Below, piece after piece: positions 36,662 through 46,946 of a stretch of DNA of 64,000 nucleotides. The stretch's first letter is position 1; every line of letters starts with the position of its first letter. The position numbers and the translations under genes are program-made. This DNA is from Desulfopila aestuarii DSM 18488 (GTDB taxonomy: Bacteria > Desulfobacterota > Desulfobulbia > Desulfobulbales > Desulfocapsaceae): NCBI RefSeq assembly GCF_900143695.1, contig NZ_FRFE01000025.1:1-64000 (forward strand). The letters are read 5' to 3'. Under the pieces are notes generated by a model. That model had not been told where the DNA came from and made no database searches. It saw only the letters and a list, made by a program, of their open reading frames with translations.

Positions 36662-37130
36662 GGGGCAACACGACATCCGTAACTCTGCAAGCTCATCAAC
36701 CCATTTAAGAATAGAGAATTGAGGGTTCGCGACAGAGAAAAATCCTTTGCTGAAATCGAGTTAACAACTAACCCGAACAGCAAAGGATTTTTCAAATCAT
36801 TAGGTTAAAATGAATTGCCAATATTATTGTAAATCAGACCCTTGTAAAGAATTGACAGATTCTTGAAAAACATTACTCCTCATCACTTTCTGCCTATACC
36901 GCCATGAAGAAAGTCACCCACGATAACCTTTCTGCTTAATACTACAAAACATAGCCAAAACATTTATTCTTGCCGATTGGAGAAAATCTTGATATCGTTA
37001 ATGTTTGTAGATATTTATTTAAAAATCAAGGATAGGGTAAATTCTGGTAGCTACCCAACTCCCTTGCTTACTAAACAAGCTAACTGAAATTACATATCAG
37101 CTACCATCATTTTTTCCATAAAGGTTATTC
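36662..37130. other. Gap before the polysaccharide operon
   Basis: After the terminator at 36738-36792 there is AT-rich DNA expected to carry the operon promoter, with a GGTAGCTACC palindrome near 37050. No sigma-54 box and no gene were recognised. Confidence 0.3.
36738..36792 (+). terminator. Terminator after the giant repeat gene
   Basis: Arms AAAAATCCTTTGCTG (36738-36752) and CAGCAAAGGATTTTT (36778-36792) pair perfectly over 15 bases, ending in a T run. The A/T symmetry allows it to work on both strands. Confidence 0.75.
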
Positions 37131-38363
37131 GTGAAACTTCTATCAGTCGCTGGAGCGCGTCCCAATTTCATGAAACTCGCAGCAATAGCTTGGGCTGTAG
37201 ACAATTTTAACAACACAATCTCTCCAGACAACTGCGCTATTCAACATGTGATTGTTCATACCGGACAACATTATGATAAAAAGATGTCACAAACCTTTTT
37301 TGACGATTTAGCAATCCCAAAACCGGACATCAATCTTGAAGTTGGCTCCGGCTCACATGCTGTCCAGACTGCCGAGATAATGAAAAAGTTTGAACCTGTT
37401 CTGCTAGCCGAACAGCCTGATGTTCTTCTTGTGGTTGGCGATGTCAACTCAACCATTGCCTGCAGTCTGGTCGCTGCAAAAATTGAATATCCAGCGAACA
37501 GCAACCGAAGACGACCACTCATTGTCCACGTTGAAGCGGGCTTGCGTTCATTCGATCCGGATATGCCAGAAGAAATCAACCGAATCTTAACCGACTCAAT
37601 AAGTGACCTTCTCTTTGTCACCGAGGAAAGTGGCATAAACAATCTCCGACACTCGGGTGTGCCGGACGAAAAAATACATATGGTGGGCAATGTCATGATA
37701 GACACGTTGCAACGCCATTTAAAGAAAGCGAGATTGTCAGACATTCGTGAGCAACTCGCCCTGCCAGAACGTTACGGAATAGTTACGCTCCATCGTCCAT
37801 CCAATGTTGATACTCAAGAAACATTGGAGCCATTACTTTCTGCAATCCATACGATATCCCAAGACATCCCTCTCATCTTTCCCATACATCCCCGAACATT
37901 AAAGCATATTGAATTGTTTGGCTTAACATCTCTCGTCAATTGGAGCACCTACCCGGATGACGAGCTACAACATGACCATTCTTCAGCTGGTTCAAACTCT
38001 GGCGTGTTTATCATGCCGCCACTTGGATACCTCGATTTCCTGAGCCTCGTTGAAAAAGCGTCCCTTGTCATCACCGATTCTGGAGGCATCCAGGAAGAAA
38101 CCACATATTTGCAGATACCCTGCATGACGTTACGGCATAATACCGAAAGGCCAATAACCGTTACTATCGGCAGCAACTATCTCCTGGGAACATCCCCAGA
38201 AAAAATCCTTGAAACGGCATCATCAATCCTCAAAGGGAGTGCCAAAACCGGCTCCATTCCAGATAAATGGGACGGCATGGCAGGCACACGCGTTGTTGAT
38301 ATCATTTACCACGAGTACCTAGCCCAAAAAAACAACAACAGCATCGAACAAGTGAGAGTTTGA
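37131..38363 (+). CDS. wecB: UDP-N-acetylglucosamine 2-epimerase
   Basis: Interconverts UDP-GlcNAc and UDP-ManNAc for surface polysaccharide. The 410-residue protein starts at a GTG with AAAGG upstream. It has the family GARPNFMKLA start, HTGQHYD, VVGDVNSTIAC, HVEAGLRSFDPDMPEEINR, LHRPSNVD and DSGGIQEET segments, including the catalytic Asp/Glu/His residues. It is the first gene of the plus-strand polysaccharide operon, four bases before the priming glycosyltransferase. Confidence 0.95.
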   Translation: MKLLSVAGARPNFMKLAAIAWAVDNFNNTISPDNCAIQHVIVHTGQHYDKKMSQTFFDDLAIPKPDINLEVGSGSHAVQTAEIMKKFEPVLLAEQPDVLLVVGDVNSTIACSLVAAKIEYPANSNRRRPLIVHVEAGLRSFDPDMPEEINRILTDSISDLLFVTEESGINNLRHSGVPDEKIHMVGNVMIDTLQRHLKKARLSDIREQLALPERYGIVTLHRPSNVDTQETLEPLLSAIHTISQDIPLIFPIHPRTLKHIELFGLTSLVNWSTYPDDELQHDHSSAGSNSGVFIMPPLGYLDFLSLVEKASLVITDSGGIQEETTYLQIPCMTLRHNTERPITVTIGSNYLLGTSPEKILETASSILKGSAKTGSIPDKWDGMAGTRVVDIIYHEYLAQKNNNSIEQVRV

Positions 38364-38367
38364 AAAG

Positions 38368-39780
38368 ATGTTTGATGAAAGATCACGGGACACGCAACGC
38401 CTTTTGAGTCTCTTGGATATTTTCTTTACTGTCCTGAGCTTTGCCTCCGCCCTCTGGATATTCGAGCAGATTCATTCCGATGAACAGGTGGATTTTTTTT
38501 CACATATAGCAATATTACCATTGATTCTGGCCTTGCTCATCTTTTCACTTTCTTATTTCAATGTTTATCGCAACCCACGTTCCGCATCAAGCGTCTTCTA
38601 TGTTGCCGCCATTATCCAAGCGATGGCTACCGTTCTAGGCATTCTTTTCTTTCTACTTTTTATCCTCAATATCCATTACGTCAGCCGAATTATCATAATT
38701 GGTTTCGCGGCAACCGATGTCACGTTAATGATTGGTTCTCGCCTAATCGTGCGTCGCAATTTTCTCCGAGCAATCAACCAAGGTAAGGGGCTTCTGAATG
38801 TACTCATAATAGGGTCAGGCGAACGTGCTTTACTCCTCACCCGAGCACTGAAAAAAAAGGCAGATTGGGGCATTAACATCATCGGCTACCTTGACACCGA
38901 TCCGGAACTGACTGGCCGGAAAGTTTCAGGGGGAACTATTCTCGGAACTGTTGATGACATTCATTCAATCCTTAAGTCTCATGTACTGGACGAAGTTATT
39001 GTTGCCATCCCCCGCTCCATGATCACCGATGTCGACAGCATTGCTCTTGCCTGCGAGGAAGAGGGGGTAAAGTTCCGATTCATGGCGGACATTTTCAACA
39101 TTGTCGCAGCCCGGGTCAGCCTGACCAACCTGGCAGACATTCCTATACTGACCCTTGAACCTGTCGCCCTGAATGAGACAAAACTCATGATCAAACGGTT
39201 TATTGATCTTCTACTTTCAGCTGTGGCACTACCTATTCTCTTGCCAATCATGGCACTTATCGCCATAGCGATTAAGATTGATGATGGCGGCCCGATCTTT
39301 TTCATTCAGCACCGTGTTGGTTTAAAAAAACGATTGTTTCCAATGTTCAAGTTCCGGACCATGCATGTCAACGCAGAGGAAATGCTCAAAGATATAGAAC
39401 ATCTCAATGAAATGGAGGGCCCAAACTTTAAAATTGCCAATGACCCACGTATCACGAGAATCGGACGTTTTTTACGCCATACAAGCCTTGACGAGTTGCC
39501 ACAACTCATCAATGTCATTCGCGGCGAGATGAGCCTTGTCGGTCCTCGACCCATGTCAATTCGTGATGTAGAGCTTTTTGATAAAGGAATCCAGAGAAAA
39601 CGATTCAGCGTCAAACCTGGCATCACCTGCATCTGGCAGGTCTCTGGGCGCAACAATCTGCCTTTTCACAAATGGCTTGAACTCGATCTGCAGTATATTG
39701 ATAATTGGTCACTCAGCCTGGATATATGGCTTCTCTTAAAAACCATTCCGGTTGTCCTGCTTCGAAAAGGGGCGATGTGA
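38368..39780 (+). CDS. Priming sugar-phosphate transferase (EpsB/WbaP type)
   Basis: Starts the repeat unit by moving a sugar phosphate onto undecaprenyl phosphate. The 470-residue membrane protein has four N-terminal membrane segments (residues ~10-120), a nucleotide-binding-like domain (VLIIGSGERALLL), a fifth membrane segment (LLLSAVALPILLPIMALIAI), and a catalytic C-terminal domain with FKFRTMHVNAE, DELPQLINVIRGEMSLVGPRP and KPGITCIWQVSGRN. This architecture is the one found at exosortase-linked EPS loci. It overlaps the next gene by four bases. Confidence 0.9.
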   Translation: MFDERSRDTQRLLSLLDIFFTVLSFASALWIFEQIHSDEQVDFFSHIAILPLILALLIFSLSYFNVYRNPRSASSVFYVAAIIQAMATVLGILFFLLFILNIHYVSRIIIIGFAATDVTLMIGSRLIVRRNFLRAINQGKGLLNVLIIGSGERALLLTRALKKKADWGINIIGYLDTDPELTGRKVSGGTILGTVDDIHSILKSHVLDEVIVAIPRSMITDVDSIALACEEEGVKFRFMADIFNIVAARVSLTNLADIPILTLEPVALNETKLMIKRFIDLLLSAVALPILLPIMALIAIAIKIDDGGPIFFIQHRVGLKKRLFPMFKFRTMHVNAEEMLKDIEHLNEMEGPNFKIANDPRITRIGRFLRHTSLDELPQLINVIRGEMSLVGPRPMSIRDVELFDKGIQRKRFSVKPGITCIWQVSGRNNLPFHKWLELDLQYIDNWSLSLDIWLLLKTIPVVLLRKGAM

Positions 39781-40808
39781 AAACGCAAATACTTCTCAGC
39801 CTCGACTATGAACTTTTTTTCGGCAAGCAGACCGGCTCGGTCGAATGTTGCCTTATACAGCCAACTCAGGCTCTCGCTGAAATAGTTCAACGATATGGTG
39901 TACAGCTTTCGTTTTTTGTAGACGCACTTTATCTTCAGCGCCTTGCAGAAGAATCTATCAAATATCCCCATTTGCAGCGCGATTACGATTCGATCAGGCA
40001 ACAGCTCGTAACCCTCAAAGAGACTGGGCATGACATCCAACTTCACCTCCACCCACATTGGCTAGACAGCTCATACGACGGCAGCCAGTGGCAAATAAAT
40101 ACAAACCGTTACAAACTTCACGATTTCCCTACAGTTGAAATAACAAAAATCGTCTCTTCCGGTAAAAAAATCCTTACAGACCTTGTAGGCGACACTGTTT
40201 TTGCTTTTCGTGCAGGCGGCTGGTGCCTTCAGCCCTTCACGGAAATATCAACGGCTTTGAAACAAAACAGCATCTGGCTCGACAGCACCGTCTATCGTGG
40301 CGGCCTCTCCGATGATGATGAGCGTTGGTTTGATTTTTCCGTTGCCCCTTTAAAAAGTTACTGGCGCTTCAGCACTGACCCAAATAAAGAAGACAAAGAC
40401 GGCACCTTTATCGAAATACCCATAAGTGCCATGCAGCTTACTCCACTTTTTTTCTGGCGCATGGCCTTGCGCCGCAAACTCATGTCACAAACAGCCCACA
40501 AGACCTATGGTGACGGAACGCCTCTTTCATACGGTGCCCGCTATTACCTGCAGCGCCTTACCCGCTCAACCGTCAGCGTCGCCTCAATGGATGGCTTGAA
40601 AGCTGGCCTGCTGAACAAAGCCTTTCATGATGAACAAGCTTCAGGCAAACAACTTTTCCATGCGATTGGCCACCCTAAGGCGATGACCGATTATTCACTT
40701 ACCCAACTTGAAAACTTTCTTCACAAAAGAAAAAATATTACTAGTGTAACATTTCAGGATTTTGGTCATCTTCGACCATCGCAAAAAAACTCCTCCACGT
40801 TGACATAA
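39777..40808 (+). CDS. Polysaccharide deacetylase-like protein
   Basis: A 343-residue protein starting at a GTG that overlaps the previous TGA (ATGTGA), with AAAAGGGG upstream. It opens LLSLDYELFFG and continues FFVDALY and the ETGHDIQLHLHPHW segment, which resemble NodB-fold deacetylases (metal-binding Asp/His residues). A FRAGGWCLQP segment and a late HAIGHPKAMTDYSL segment follow. No signal peptide is visible. It may deacetylate lipid-linked sugars in the cytoplasm. It could instead be an inactive relative, since the exact TFDDG motif is not present. Confidence 0.65.
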   Translation: MKTQILLSLDYELFFGKQTGSVECCLIQPTQALAEIVQRYGVQLSFFVDALYLQRLAEESIKYPHLQRDYDSIRQQLVTLKETGHDIQLHLHPHWLDSSYDGSQWQINTNRYKLHDFPTVEITKIVSSGKKILTDLVGDTVFAFRAGGWCLQPFTEISTALKQNSIWLDSTVYRGGLSDDDERWFDFSVAPLKSYWRFSTDPNKEDKDGTFIEIPISAMQLTPLFFWRMALRRKLMSQTAHKTYGDGTPLSYGARYYLQRLTRSTVSVASMDGLKAGLLNKAFHDEQASGKQLFHAIGHPKAMTDYSLTQLENFLHKRKNITSVTFQDFGHLRPSQKNSSTLT

Positions 40809-40822
40809 ATACTACTACTCAA

Positions 40823-41605
40823 ATGACTGTAAATGATACCATCCAGATAGAGGCCGACCGCTACCCAACAGTGCAACTGTTCGACATTCCCATCAAGGCA
40901 ATGACGATGAAACAGGCACTCGATCTCATCGATACGGCAATTGCCATCTCGTCCCCTCTGCAAATCGGGGTAGTCAATGCGGCAAAGGTCGTTAACATGC
41001 ATCGAAACCCAGACCTGGGTGCTGACGTACTCTCCTCAGATGTAATATTTGCGGACGGTGCTTCAGTAGTCTGGGCGAGCCGACTCCTCGGCAACCCCTT
41101 GCCAGAAAGGGTTGCTGGTATCGACTTGATGATGGGTATGCTTGAACGTGGCAACCATAAGGGGTATCGGGTATATTTACTTGGAGCAACAGAAGAAATT
41201 AACAGCACTGTTGCTGAAAGAATAACAACAGACTTCCCAGGTGTTATTGTATCCGGGCGTCGCAACGGCTACTATTTACCGGAAGAAGAAGAATCCATAG
41301 CCAACGATATTGCCCAGTCTGAACCGGACATTCTTTTCGTGGCAATAACTTCGCCCAAAAAAGAACAATTTCTCTCCAAATGGAGTGATACCATTCATGT
41401 TCCCATCTGCCATGGAGTCGGCGGCTCTTTTGATGTCTATGCTGGAAAAGTGAAACGCGCCCCACTTGCATGGCAACGCTGTGGCATGGAATGGCTTTAT
41501 CGTCTTGTTCAGGAACCTAGAAGAATGTGGAAACGGTACCTGGTCACAAATTCGTTATTTTTCTGGTTGACGATAATAGAAGTTGCTAAGAGATATTTAC
41601 ACTAA
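40823..41605 (+). CDS. WecG/TagA/CpsF family glycosyltransferase
   Basis: A 260-residue glycosyltransferase of the GT26 family, which adds ManNAc or ManNAc-type sugars to a lipid-linked GlcNAc. Landmarks: VNAAKVVNMHRNPDL, FADGASVVWASRLLG, ERVAGIDLM, VYLLGATEE, and PKKEQFLSKWSDTIHVPICHGVGGSFDVYAGKVKRAP. UDP-ManNAc from WecB in the same operon is a plausible donor. The gene follows 14 bases after its neighbour. Confidence 0.9.
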   Translation: MTVNDTIQIEADRYPTVQLFDIPIKAMTMKQALDLIDTAIAISSPLQIGVVNAAKVVNMHRNPDLGADVLSSDVIFADGASVVWASRLLGNPLPERVAGIDLMMGMLERGNHKGYRVYLLGATEEINSTVAERITTDFPGVIVSGRRNGYYLPEEEESIANDIAQSEPDILFVAITSPKKEQFLSKWSDTIHVPICHGVGGSFDVYAGKVKRAPLAWQRCGMEWLYRLVQEPRRMWKRYLVTNSLFFWLTIIEVAKRYLH

Positions 41606-41625
41606 AAACCCAAAGGTTAAGCAAC

Positions 41626-43065
41626 GTGATTCGACAAACATTGCTATGGTTAGTCATTTTTTACCTAAGCACAACTGCCTTTAGTAATTGGTATAGATCT
41701 CTTTGTGGTCTAATTATTCTTACAGCTTTTATCGAGCACCCGGATATGCCCAAAACCATTATGGGAGTCCAGGGGCTTAACCCATGGAATATATTACTAT
41801 TTATAATATTAATATCCTGGTTATCCCAACGTAAACAGGAAAATTTATCTCTTGATATTCCCAGAAATATCAAATATTTGCTTAAACTATATTTGCTAAT
41901 CACTCTCGTCTCTTCTTTTCGGATGCTAGGCGATATTACTAACTTTAATCAGAATCTTATCTCAATTGGTCGAGAATCTGTCTCACTCGGGAGCCTAGTA
42001 AGTGAGCATTTTATTAACAGTTTCAAATGGGTGTTACCAGGCTTACTACTATTTGACGGTTGTCGTGATCGGAAGCGTCTCTACATGGGCATTCTTTCTA
42101 TATCATTAGTATATTTTCTTTTAGCCTTGCAGGTTATAAAATATATGCCTATTGAAACAATCAGCGGTGGAGGTGATCTCTCCAGAAGAGGCCTTAAGAT
42201 ATTGACTAATGAAATAGGATTTCATCGAGTCAATCTATCTATGATGTTTGCTGGTGCCTCATGGGCTATTTTTTCTTGTCGTCAATTTATTGGCAGGCGT
42301 TACAATATCTTCGTGCTTACAGCATGTCTCTTAATTATCTTCGCTCAAGCACTAACCGGTGGCAGAATGGGCTATTTAACTTGGGCAGTTATCGGTTGCG
42401 TGCTCCTTTGGTATCGTTGGCGACGCTATCTCCTTCTCGCCCCTATAGTTGCGGCTTCAATTTTAATTTTTGTACCTGGTACATTGGATCGCATAAATCA
42501 AGGATTTGGAAATGACGCCAAAGCGAGGGACTACAGTATTTATGAAGAGGCATATACACTTAACAATGGATCAGACTTATATACCATAACATCAGGTCGC
42601 AACATTGCTTGGCCTTTAGTAATTGATAAAATAAAAGAGGCACCTATTTTTGGTTATGGAAAAGAAGCAATGATTAGAACCGGGTTAACAGGGTTCCTAC
42701 TACACACTTACTCCGAAACATTTCCCCACCCTCACAATGCATACCTGCAGCTATTGCTCGACACTGGATTTGTTGGTGCTTTATTTATATTGCCTTTCTA
42801 TCTTGTAGTTTTGAAATACAGCGTTTCTCTTTTCCGTGATAACAGACAACTAGAGTTCATCGCATCAGGAGGTTTCTGTTTAGCGTTGACACTTGCATTA
42901 TTAGTAGCCTCCTTAGGCAGTCAAACTTTCTATCCTCGTGAAGGTGCGGTAGGAATGTGGTGCGCGATCGGACTTATGTTACGTATATACGTACAACGTC
43001 TTCAGCTTCCTCCCCATAATAATATCACAGTCGAAAACTCATATGATGATCTGCTGTGGAGGTAA
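41626..43065 (+). CDS. O-antigen polymerase/ligase-like membrane protein (Wzy)
   Basis: A 479-residue protein with about 11-12 hydrophobic segments and a large periplasmic loop (around residues 290-360) carrying the GRNIAWPLVIDKIKEAPIFG, then YGKEAMIRTG and FPHPHNAYLQLLLDTG. This HxxHNxYLxxLxxxG signature is typical of Wzy polymerases and O-antigen ligases. It starts at a GTG with AAGG upstream. It probably polymerises repeat units in the periplasm. Composition becomes AT-rich from here on. Confidence 0.85.
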   Translation: MIRQTLLWLVIFYLSTTAFSNWYRSLCGLIILTAFIEHPDMPKTIMGVQGLNPWNILLFIILISWLSQRKQENLSLDIPRNIKYLLKLYLLITLVSSFRMLGDITNFNQNLISIGRESVSLGSLVSEHFINSFKWVLPGLLLFDGCRDRKRLYMGILSISLVYFLLALQVIKYMPIETISGGGDLSRRGLKILTNEIGFHRVNLSMMFAGASWAIFSCRQFIGRRYNIFVLTACLLIIFAQALTGGRMGYLTWAVIGCVLLWYRWRRYLLLAPIVAASILIFVPGTLDRINQGFGNDAKARDYSIYEEAYTLNNGSDLYTITSGRNIAWPLVIDKIKEAPIFGYGKEAMIRTGLTGFLLHTYSETFPHPHNAYLQLLLDTGFVGALFILPFYLVVLKYSVSLFRDNRQLEFIASGGFCLALTLALLVASLGSQTFYPREGAVGMWCAIGLMLRIYVQRLQLPPHNNITVENSYDDLLWR

Positions 43066-43069
43066 TGTA

Positions 43070-44083
43070 ATGTTTAAAAGTTTACATCACAAGCACAAGT
43101 TCCAAGATAGCAAAATTCGTCTCGTTTACATTTTAGCCCCAAGTCACTCTGGTTCTACTCTATTAGCAATGCTCCTTAATTCTCACCCTGAAATCTGCAC
43201 CGTCGGTGAATTGAAAATTACAACTTTAGGAGACCCAAGCTTATATAGGTGCTCTTGCCGTAAAATGATTAGAGATTGTGAGTTTTGGAATGGAATAAGC
43301 GATGATATGTTACAAAGAGGATTTGTTTTTGATATCGCAGATGCTGGAACAGACATCCGTACAAATATGGACCCTTATGTGTCAAAATTATTAAAGCCAC
43401 TACACCGCGGTCCTTTCTTGGAGAATATAAGAGATTTAGCTCTTAATCTTTCACCTACTTGGAGAAATAACCTAGACAAAGTACTTCTTAAAAATAGTGT
43501 TCTCATAGAATGCGTAGCACTCAGGTTGAAGAAAAAAATTGTTGTTGATTCATCGAAGATAGGAATCCGACTTAAATATTTACTTCGTAATCCCGAACTC
43601 GATATCTCTGTTATACGTTTAATTCGCGATGGTCGCGGTGTTGCTCTTGCATATTTAAACCCAGCCATTTTTGCTGACTGCCAAAATGCTTCTCTTCGCA
43701 ATGGTGGTGCGGGAGGTTTTTTATCTAATGAACACTCTTCGTTTGCTGATGCTTCTTTGGAATGGAGACGTAGCAATGAAGAGGCAGATCATCTTCGCGA
43801 ATGCCTCCCTAAAGAAAAATGGTTTGAACTTCGCTATGAAACATTATGCAATCATCCTCAAGAAACACTAAAACAAATTGCAATTTTTCTTGGTGTTTCA
43901 TCGACAACATTTTCAAGCGATTTCCGATATAAAGAACATCATGTGATTGGCAATGGTATGAGGCTTGATGACACAAGCAATATCACTTTAGATGAACGCT
44001 GGAGAACGCATCTTACGACAGAACAACTTAATATATTTGAGAATGTTGCAGGTAATATGAACAGAAAGCTAGGATATTTTTAA
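43070..44083 (+). CDS. Sulfotransferase
   Basis: A 337-residue PAPS-dependent sulfotransferase-like protein. The ATG at 43070 is chosen because GGAGG lies 7 bases upstream; earlier in-frame ATGs overlap the previous gene. The 5'-phosphosulfate loop is APSHSGSTLLAMLLNSHPEI near the N-terminus. The 3'-phosphate binding region is in DISVIRLIRDGRGVALAY. A YETLCNHPQETLKQIAIFLG segment closes the fold. It probably adds sulfate to the polysaccharide or its lipid-linked precursor. Confidence 0.85.
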   Translation: MFKSLHHKHKFQDSKIRLVYILAPSHSGSTLLAMLLNSHPEICTVGELKITTLGDPSLYRCSCRKMIRDCEFWNGISDDMLQRGFVFDIADAGTDIRTNMDPYVSKLLKPLHRGPFLENIRDLALNLSPTWRNNLDKVLLKNSVLIECVALRLKKKIVVDSSKIGIRLKYLLRNPELDISVIRLIRDGRGVALAYLNPAIFADCQNASLRNGGAGGFLSNEHSSFADASLEWRRSNEEADHLRECLPKEKWFELRYETLCNHPQETLKQIAIFLGVSSTTFSSDFRYKEHHVIGNGMRLDDTSNITLDERWRTHLTTEQLNIFENVAGNMNRKLGYF

Positions 44084-44166
44084 ACTTTTGAAATGTTAAT
44101 ATAACAAACAATTAACAGAAATCACAGAACTTACCAATAAGTCAAATACAATACTTCCAATTTGAT

Positions 44167-45675
44167 ATGAAAACAAAGAGATCCTCACTAAAAATAAATG
44201 CTATTAGCAATTGGGCATCTTTGTTCGTACAAGTTTTAATTGGTTTCTTCTTGACCCCTTATATCATTTCACACCTAGGGAAAAATGGCTATGGTATTTG
44301 GGTATTAGTAAGCAATTTTATAGGATATTATGGTTTATTAAATATGGGAGTTGGTTCCGCTATTACTCGTTACATGGCCCGCAGTATTGCAATGAATGAC
44401 AACTATGGCCTTAATAGTGTGGCCAATACTGCAATCACCATGTTCAGTACTACAGGCCTTATTGCAATCATTTTATCTATTATTTTCTCCACTCCTCTTA
44501 CTACTTTTTTTCAAATTGATCCTAGTCAATCATCGAATTTCCAAAATATAATTATATTATTAGGCATTGCGACTGGTTTGAGCTTCCCAAGTGGAGTATT
44601 TTCAGCCATGATCACCGCTAAGGAATGTTATTTAACTGTAAATATAGTGAATATTTTCATAAGTATCCTACGTGCTGTGCTGACAATTTTAATACTGGAA
44701 TCTGGTCTAGGACTATCTGGAATAGCTTATCCAAGCCTGATTGCAACAATTATCTCACTATTGGCTTTTTCGATTATTTCGAAAAAGGTGGTGCCCGAAT
44801 TTGTTTTAATGAAACAATTTATTCGCTCCAAAACTCTAAAAATGTTATTACTTTATGGCGGTTACTCAACAATAATATCAATATCAGATCTCATCAGACT
44901 ACAAATTGACAGCCTTGTAATTGGTAAATTCATTGGTACGGACCAAGTTGGTATATATGCAATTGCTGCACTAATAGTTCAATACTTTTTGAAGATAATT
45001 GTTTCTGGGATGGGGGTTTTGAAACCACGGTTTGCAGCATTAGAAGGTTCTAACGAATTATCTGAGTTACAAGAGACATTTCTTAAATCATTATCCGTTT
45101 CTAGCTTCATATCCTGTGGCGCAGGGATGTTATTACTAATCTTCGGTGATTTTTTTATAAATTTCTGGGTTGGACCTGAATTCGAAGGAGCCATCCCAGT
45201 TTTATATATTCTTACAATCGCATATATTTTTGCATTAGCTCAAACTCCCGGGATAGCGCTCATGTTTGCTTTAAACAAACACCGATATTACGCCTTTGTC
45301 ACCACAATCGAAGCTCTTGTTAATGTTTGTCTGAGCATTTATTTAGCATCAACCCTTGGCATTATTGGTGTTGCCCTAGGTACTGCTATACCAATGATGA
45401 TTGTGAAAATATTTATTCAACCATTTTATACATCTCGCATAGCTGCTATCTCTGCATTTCAATATACTAAAGCAATCATGCCAAATATCATTGTTGCTTT
45501 ACTTCTTATAATAACCTTCAAATCATTTAACATTTTCTCACTGTTTTCCTTTACAACTAAAAATATTTATACTGTTGCAATTATGTCCGCAATTCTAAGC
45601 TTAGCATATCTATTTATTATTTCATCAATTTCAATTAGAATAAAAATTATATTATTATCTTTATTACACAAATAA
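44167..45675 (+). CDS. Oligosaccharide flippase (Wzx)
   Basis: A 502-residue inner-membrane protein with about 14 hydrophobic segments, of the MATE/MOP superfamily branch used to flip lipid-linked oligosaccharides. It starts with a short basic tail, then NWASLFVQVLIGFFLTPYII and the GKNGYGIWVLVSNFIGYYGL segment typical of the family. Together with the Wzy-like protein and the priming transferase it completes a Wzx/Wzy-type export route. It is AT-rich, with no clear ribosome binding site. Confidence 0.9.
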   Translation: MKTKRSSLKINAISNWASLFVQVLIGFFLTPYIISHLGKNGYGIWVLVSNFIGYYGLLNMGVGSAITRYMARSIAMNDNYGLNSVANTAITMFSTTGLIAIILSIIFSTPLTTFFQIDPSQSSNFQNIIILLGIATGLSFPSGVFSAMITAKECYLTVNIVNIFISILRAVLTILILESGLGLSGIAYPSLIATIISLLAFSIISKKVVPEFVLMKQFIRSKTLKMLLLYGGYSTIISISDLIRLQIDSLVIGKFIGTDQVGIYAIAALIVQYFLKIIVSGMGVLKPRFAALEGSNELSELQETFLKSLSVSSFISCGAGMLLLIFGDFFINFWVGPEFEGAIPVLYILTIAYIFALAQTPGIALMFALNKHRYYAFVTTIEALVNVCLSIYLASTLGIIGVALGTAIPMMIVKIFIQPFYTSRIAAISAFQYTKAIMPNIIVALLLIITFKSFNIFSLFSFTTKNIYTVAIMSAILSLAYLFIISSISIRIKIILLSLLHK

Positions 45676-45860
45676 TAAATATTTAACATATGGCCTCATT
45701 CGATGCACCATTTCCCTAATTAATATTCATCTGATCAATGAGTGTATTAATCTATAAGCATTTACTACAGTTAACAGGCCATAATATATAGTTTTATGAT
45801 TAACAGCATTAATATAAAAAAGGATCATTAAACTCTTTACAATCTTTACAGGATAGACAA

Positions 45861-46946
45861 ATGATCAATATCTCTAACAAAGAGATCTGTTGCGGCTGTC
45901 ACTCTTGTTTCTCCACCTGCCCACAAGACGCCATTAAAATGGTCTCTGACTATGAAGGCTTTCTTTATCCTGAAGTAGATGGTCAACTTTGCATTAATTG
46001 TAAAAAATGTGAACGATCGTGCCCTATGCTGGTCTCATTGAACAAAGAAAATAGATTCACAAGATCCTATGCCGCTTGGCATAATGATGACACAATACGT
46101 ACAGCAAGTTCATCTGGTGGAATCTTTAGCGCGTTGATGAAATATATATCTAAAAGAAATGGTATTGTAATAGGTGCTGCTTTTGATGATAATATGACGC
46201 TTCGACATCAGCATTCTGAATCCCCCTCAGATACAGCTAAATTTAGAGGGTCAAAATATTTACAAAGCACTATTGATAATACATATTTTGGAACTAAGTT
46301 ATATTTAAAGAGCGGTAGGTTAACTCTTTTCTCAGGAATCCCTTGTCAAATAACAGGCCTCTATACTTATTTAGGTAAAGACTATCCTAATTTATAAACC
46401 TGCGATCTAATTTGCCATGGCGTTCCATCACCAAAAGTCTTCTCATCCTATTTTAATGTACTTGAACACAAACATAGTGCAAAGGTTTATAAAATAGATT
46501 TTAGGCGCAAAGATTCTGGTTGGAAAAGATTTTCTATTGCATTATCGTTTAACAATAATACTGAATATTTAAAAGAATTTTATGATGACCCTTTCATGAT
46601 TGGATTTCTCAAAAATCTCTATCTTCGACCTCCTTGTCACGCATATCTGTTTTCATCTTTACCACGTGTAGCAGATTTTTCGCTAGGTGATTTTTGGGGA
46701 ATATCTTCTACTCATCCTGAATGGGACAACGACAAAGGCACTTCTTTAGTTATTCTTTCAACTATTAAAGCACAAGAAGTTATTAATTTTTGCCGGGCCG
46801 ATCTACTCTTCCATGATGTCGACCTAGACCTAGCTATTAAATACAATCCTTGCATTTGCGGATCAGTCAAAACCAGATAAAGATCGATCGATTTTTTTCA
46901 TGACCTTAACAATATGCCTTTTGAAAATGTTCAAACAAATACATGA
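45861..46946 (+). pseudogene. FrhB-like ferredoxin-domain protein, broken by in-frame stops
   Basis: The first 178 codons encode two 4Fe-4S clusters (CCGCHSCFSTCPQDAI and CINCKKCERSCP) and the FrhB-like HTASSSGG-type segment (IRTASSSGGIFSALM). TAA follows at 46395-46397. The same frame then continues as TCDLICHGVPSPKVFSSYFN, then DFRRKDSGWKRF and VADFSLGDFWGI, all typical of this family. A second TAA at 46878-46880 is followed by DFFHDLNNMPF. The tail MKPPSTIDKIKRSFKRIKKQ lies in another frame at 46943. Such proteins occur with pyruvyltransferases in polysaccharide loci, as here. Confidence 0.85.
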
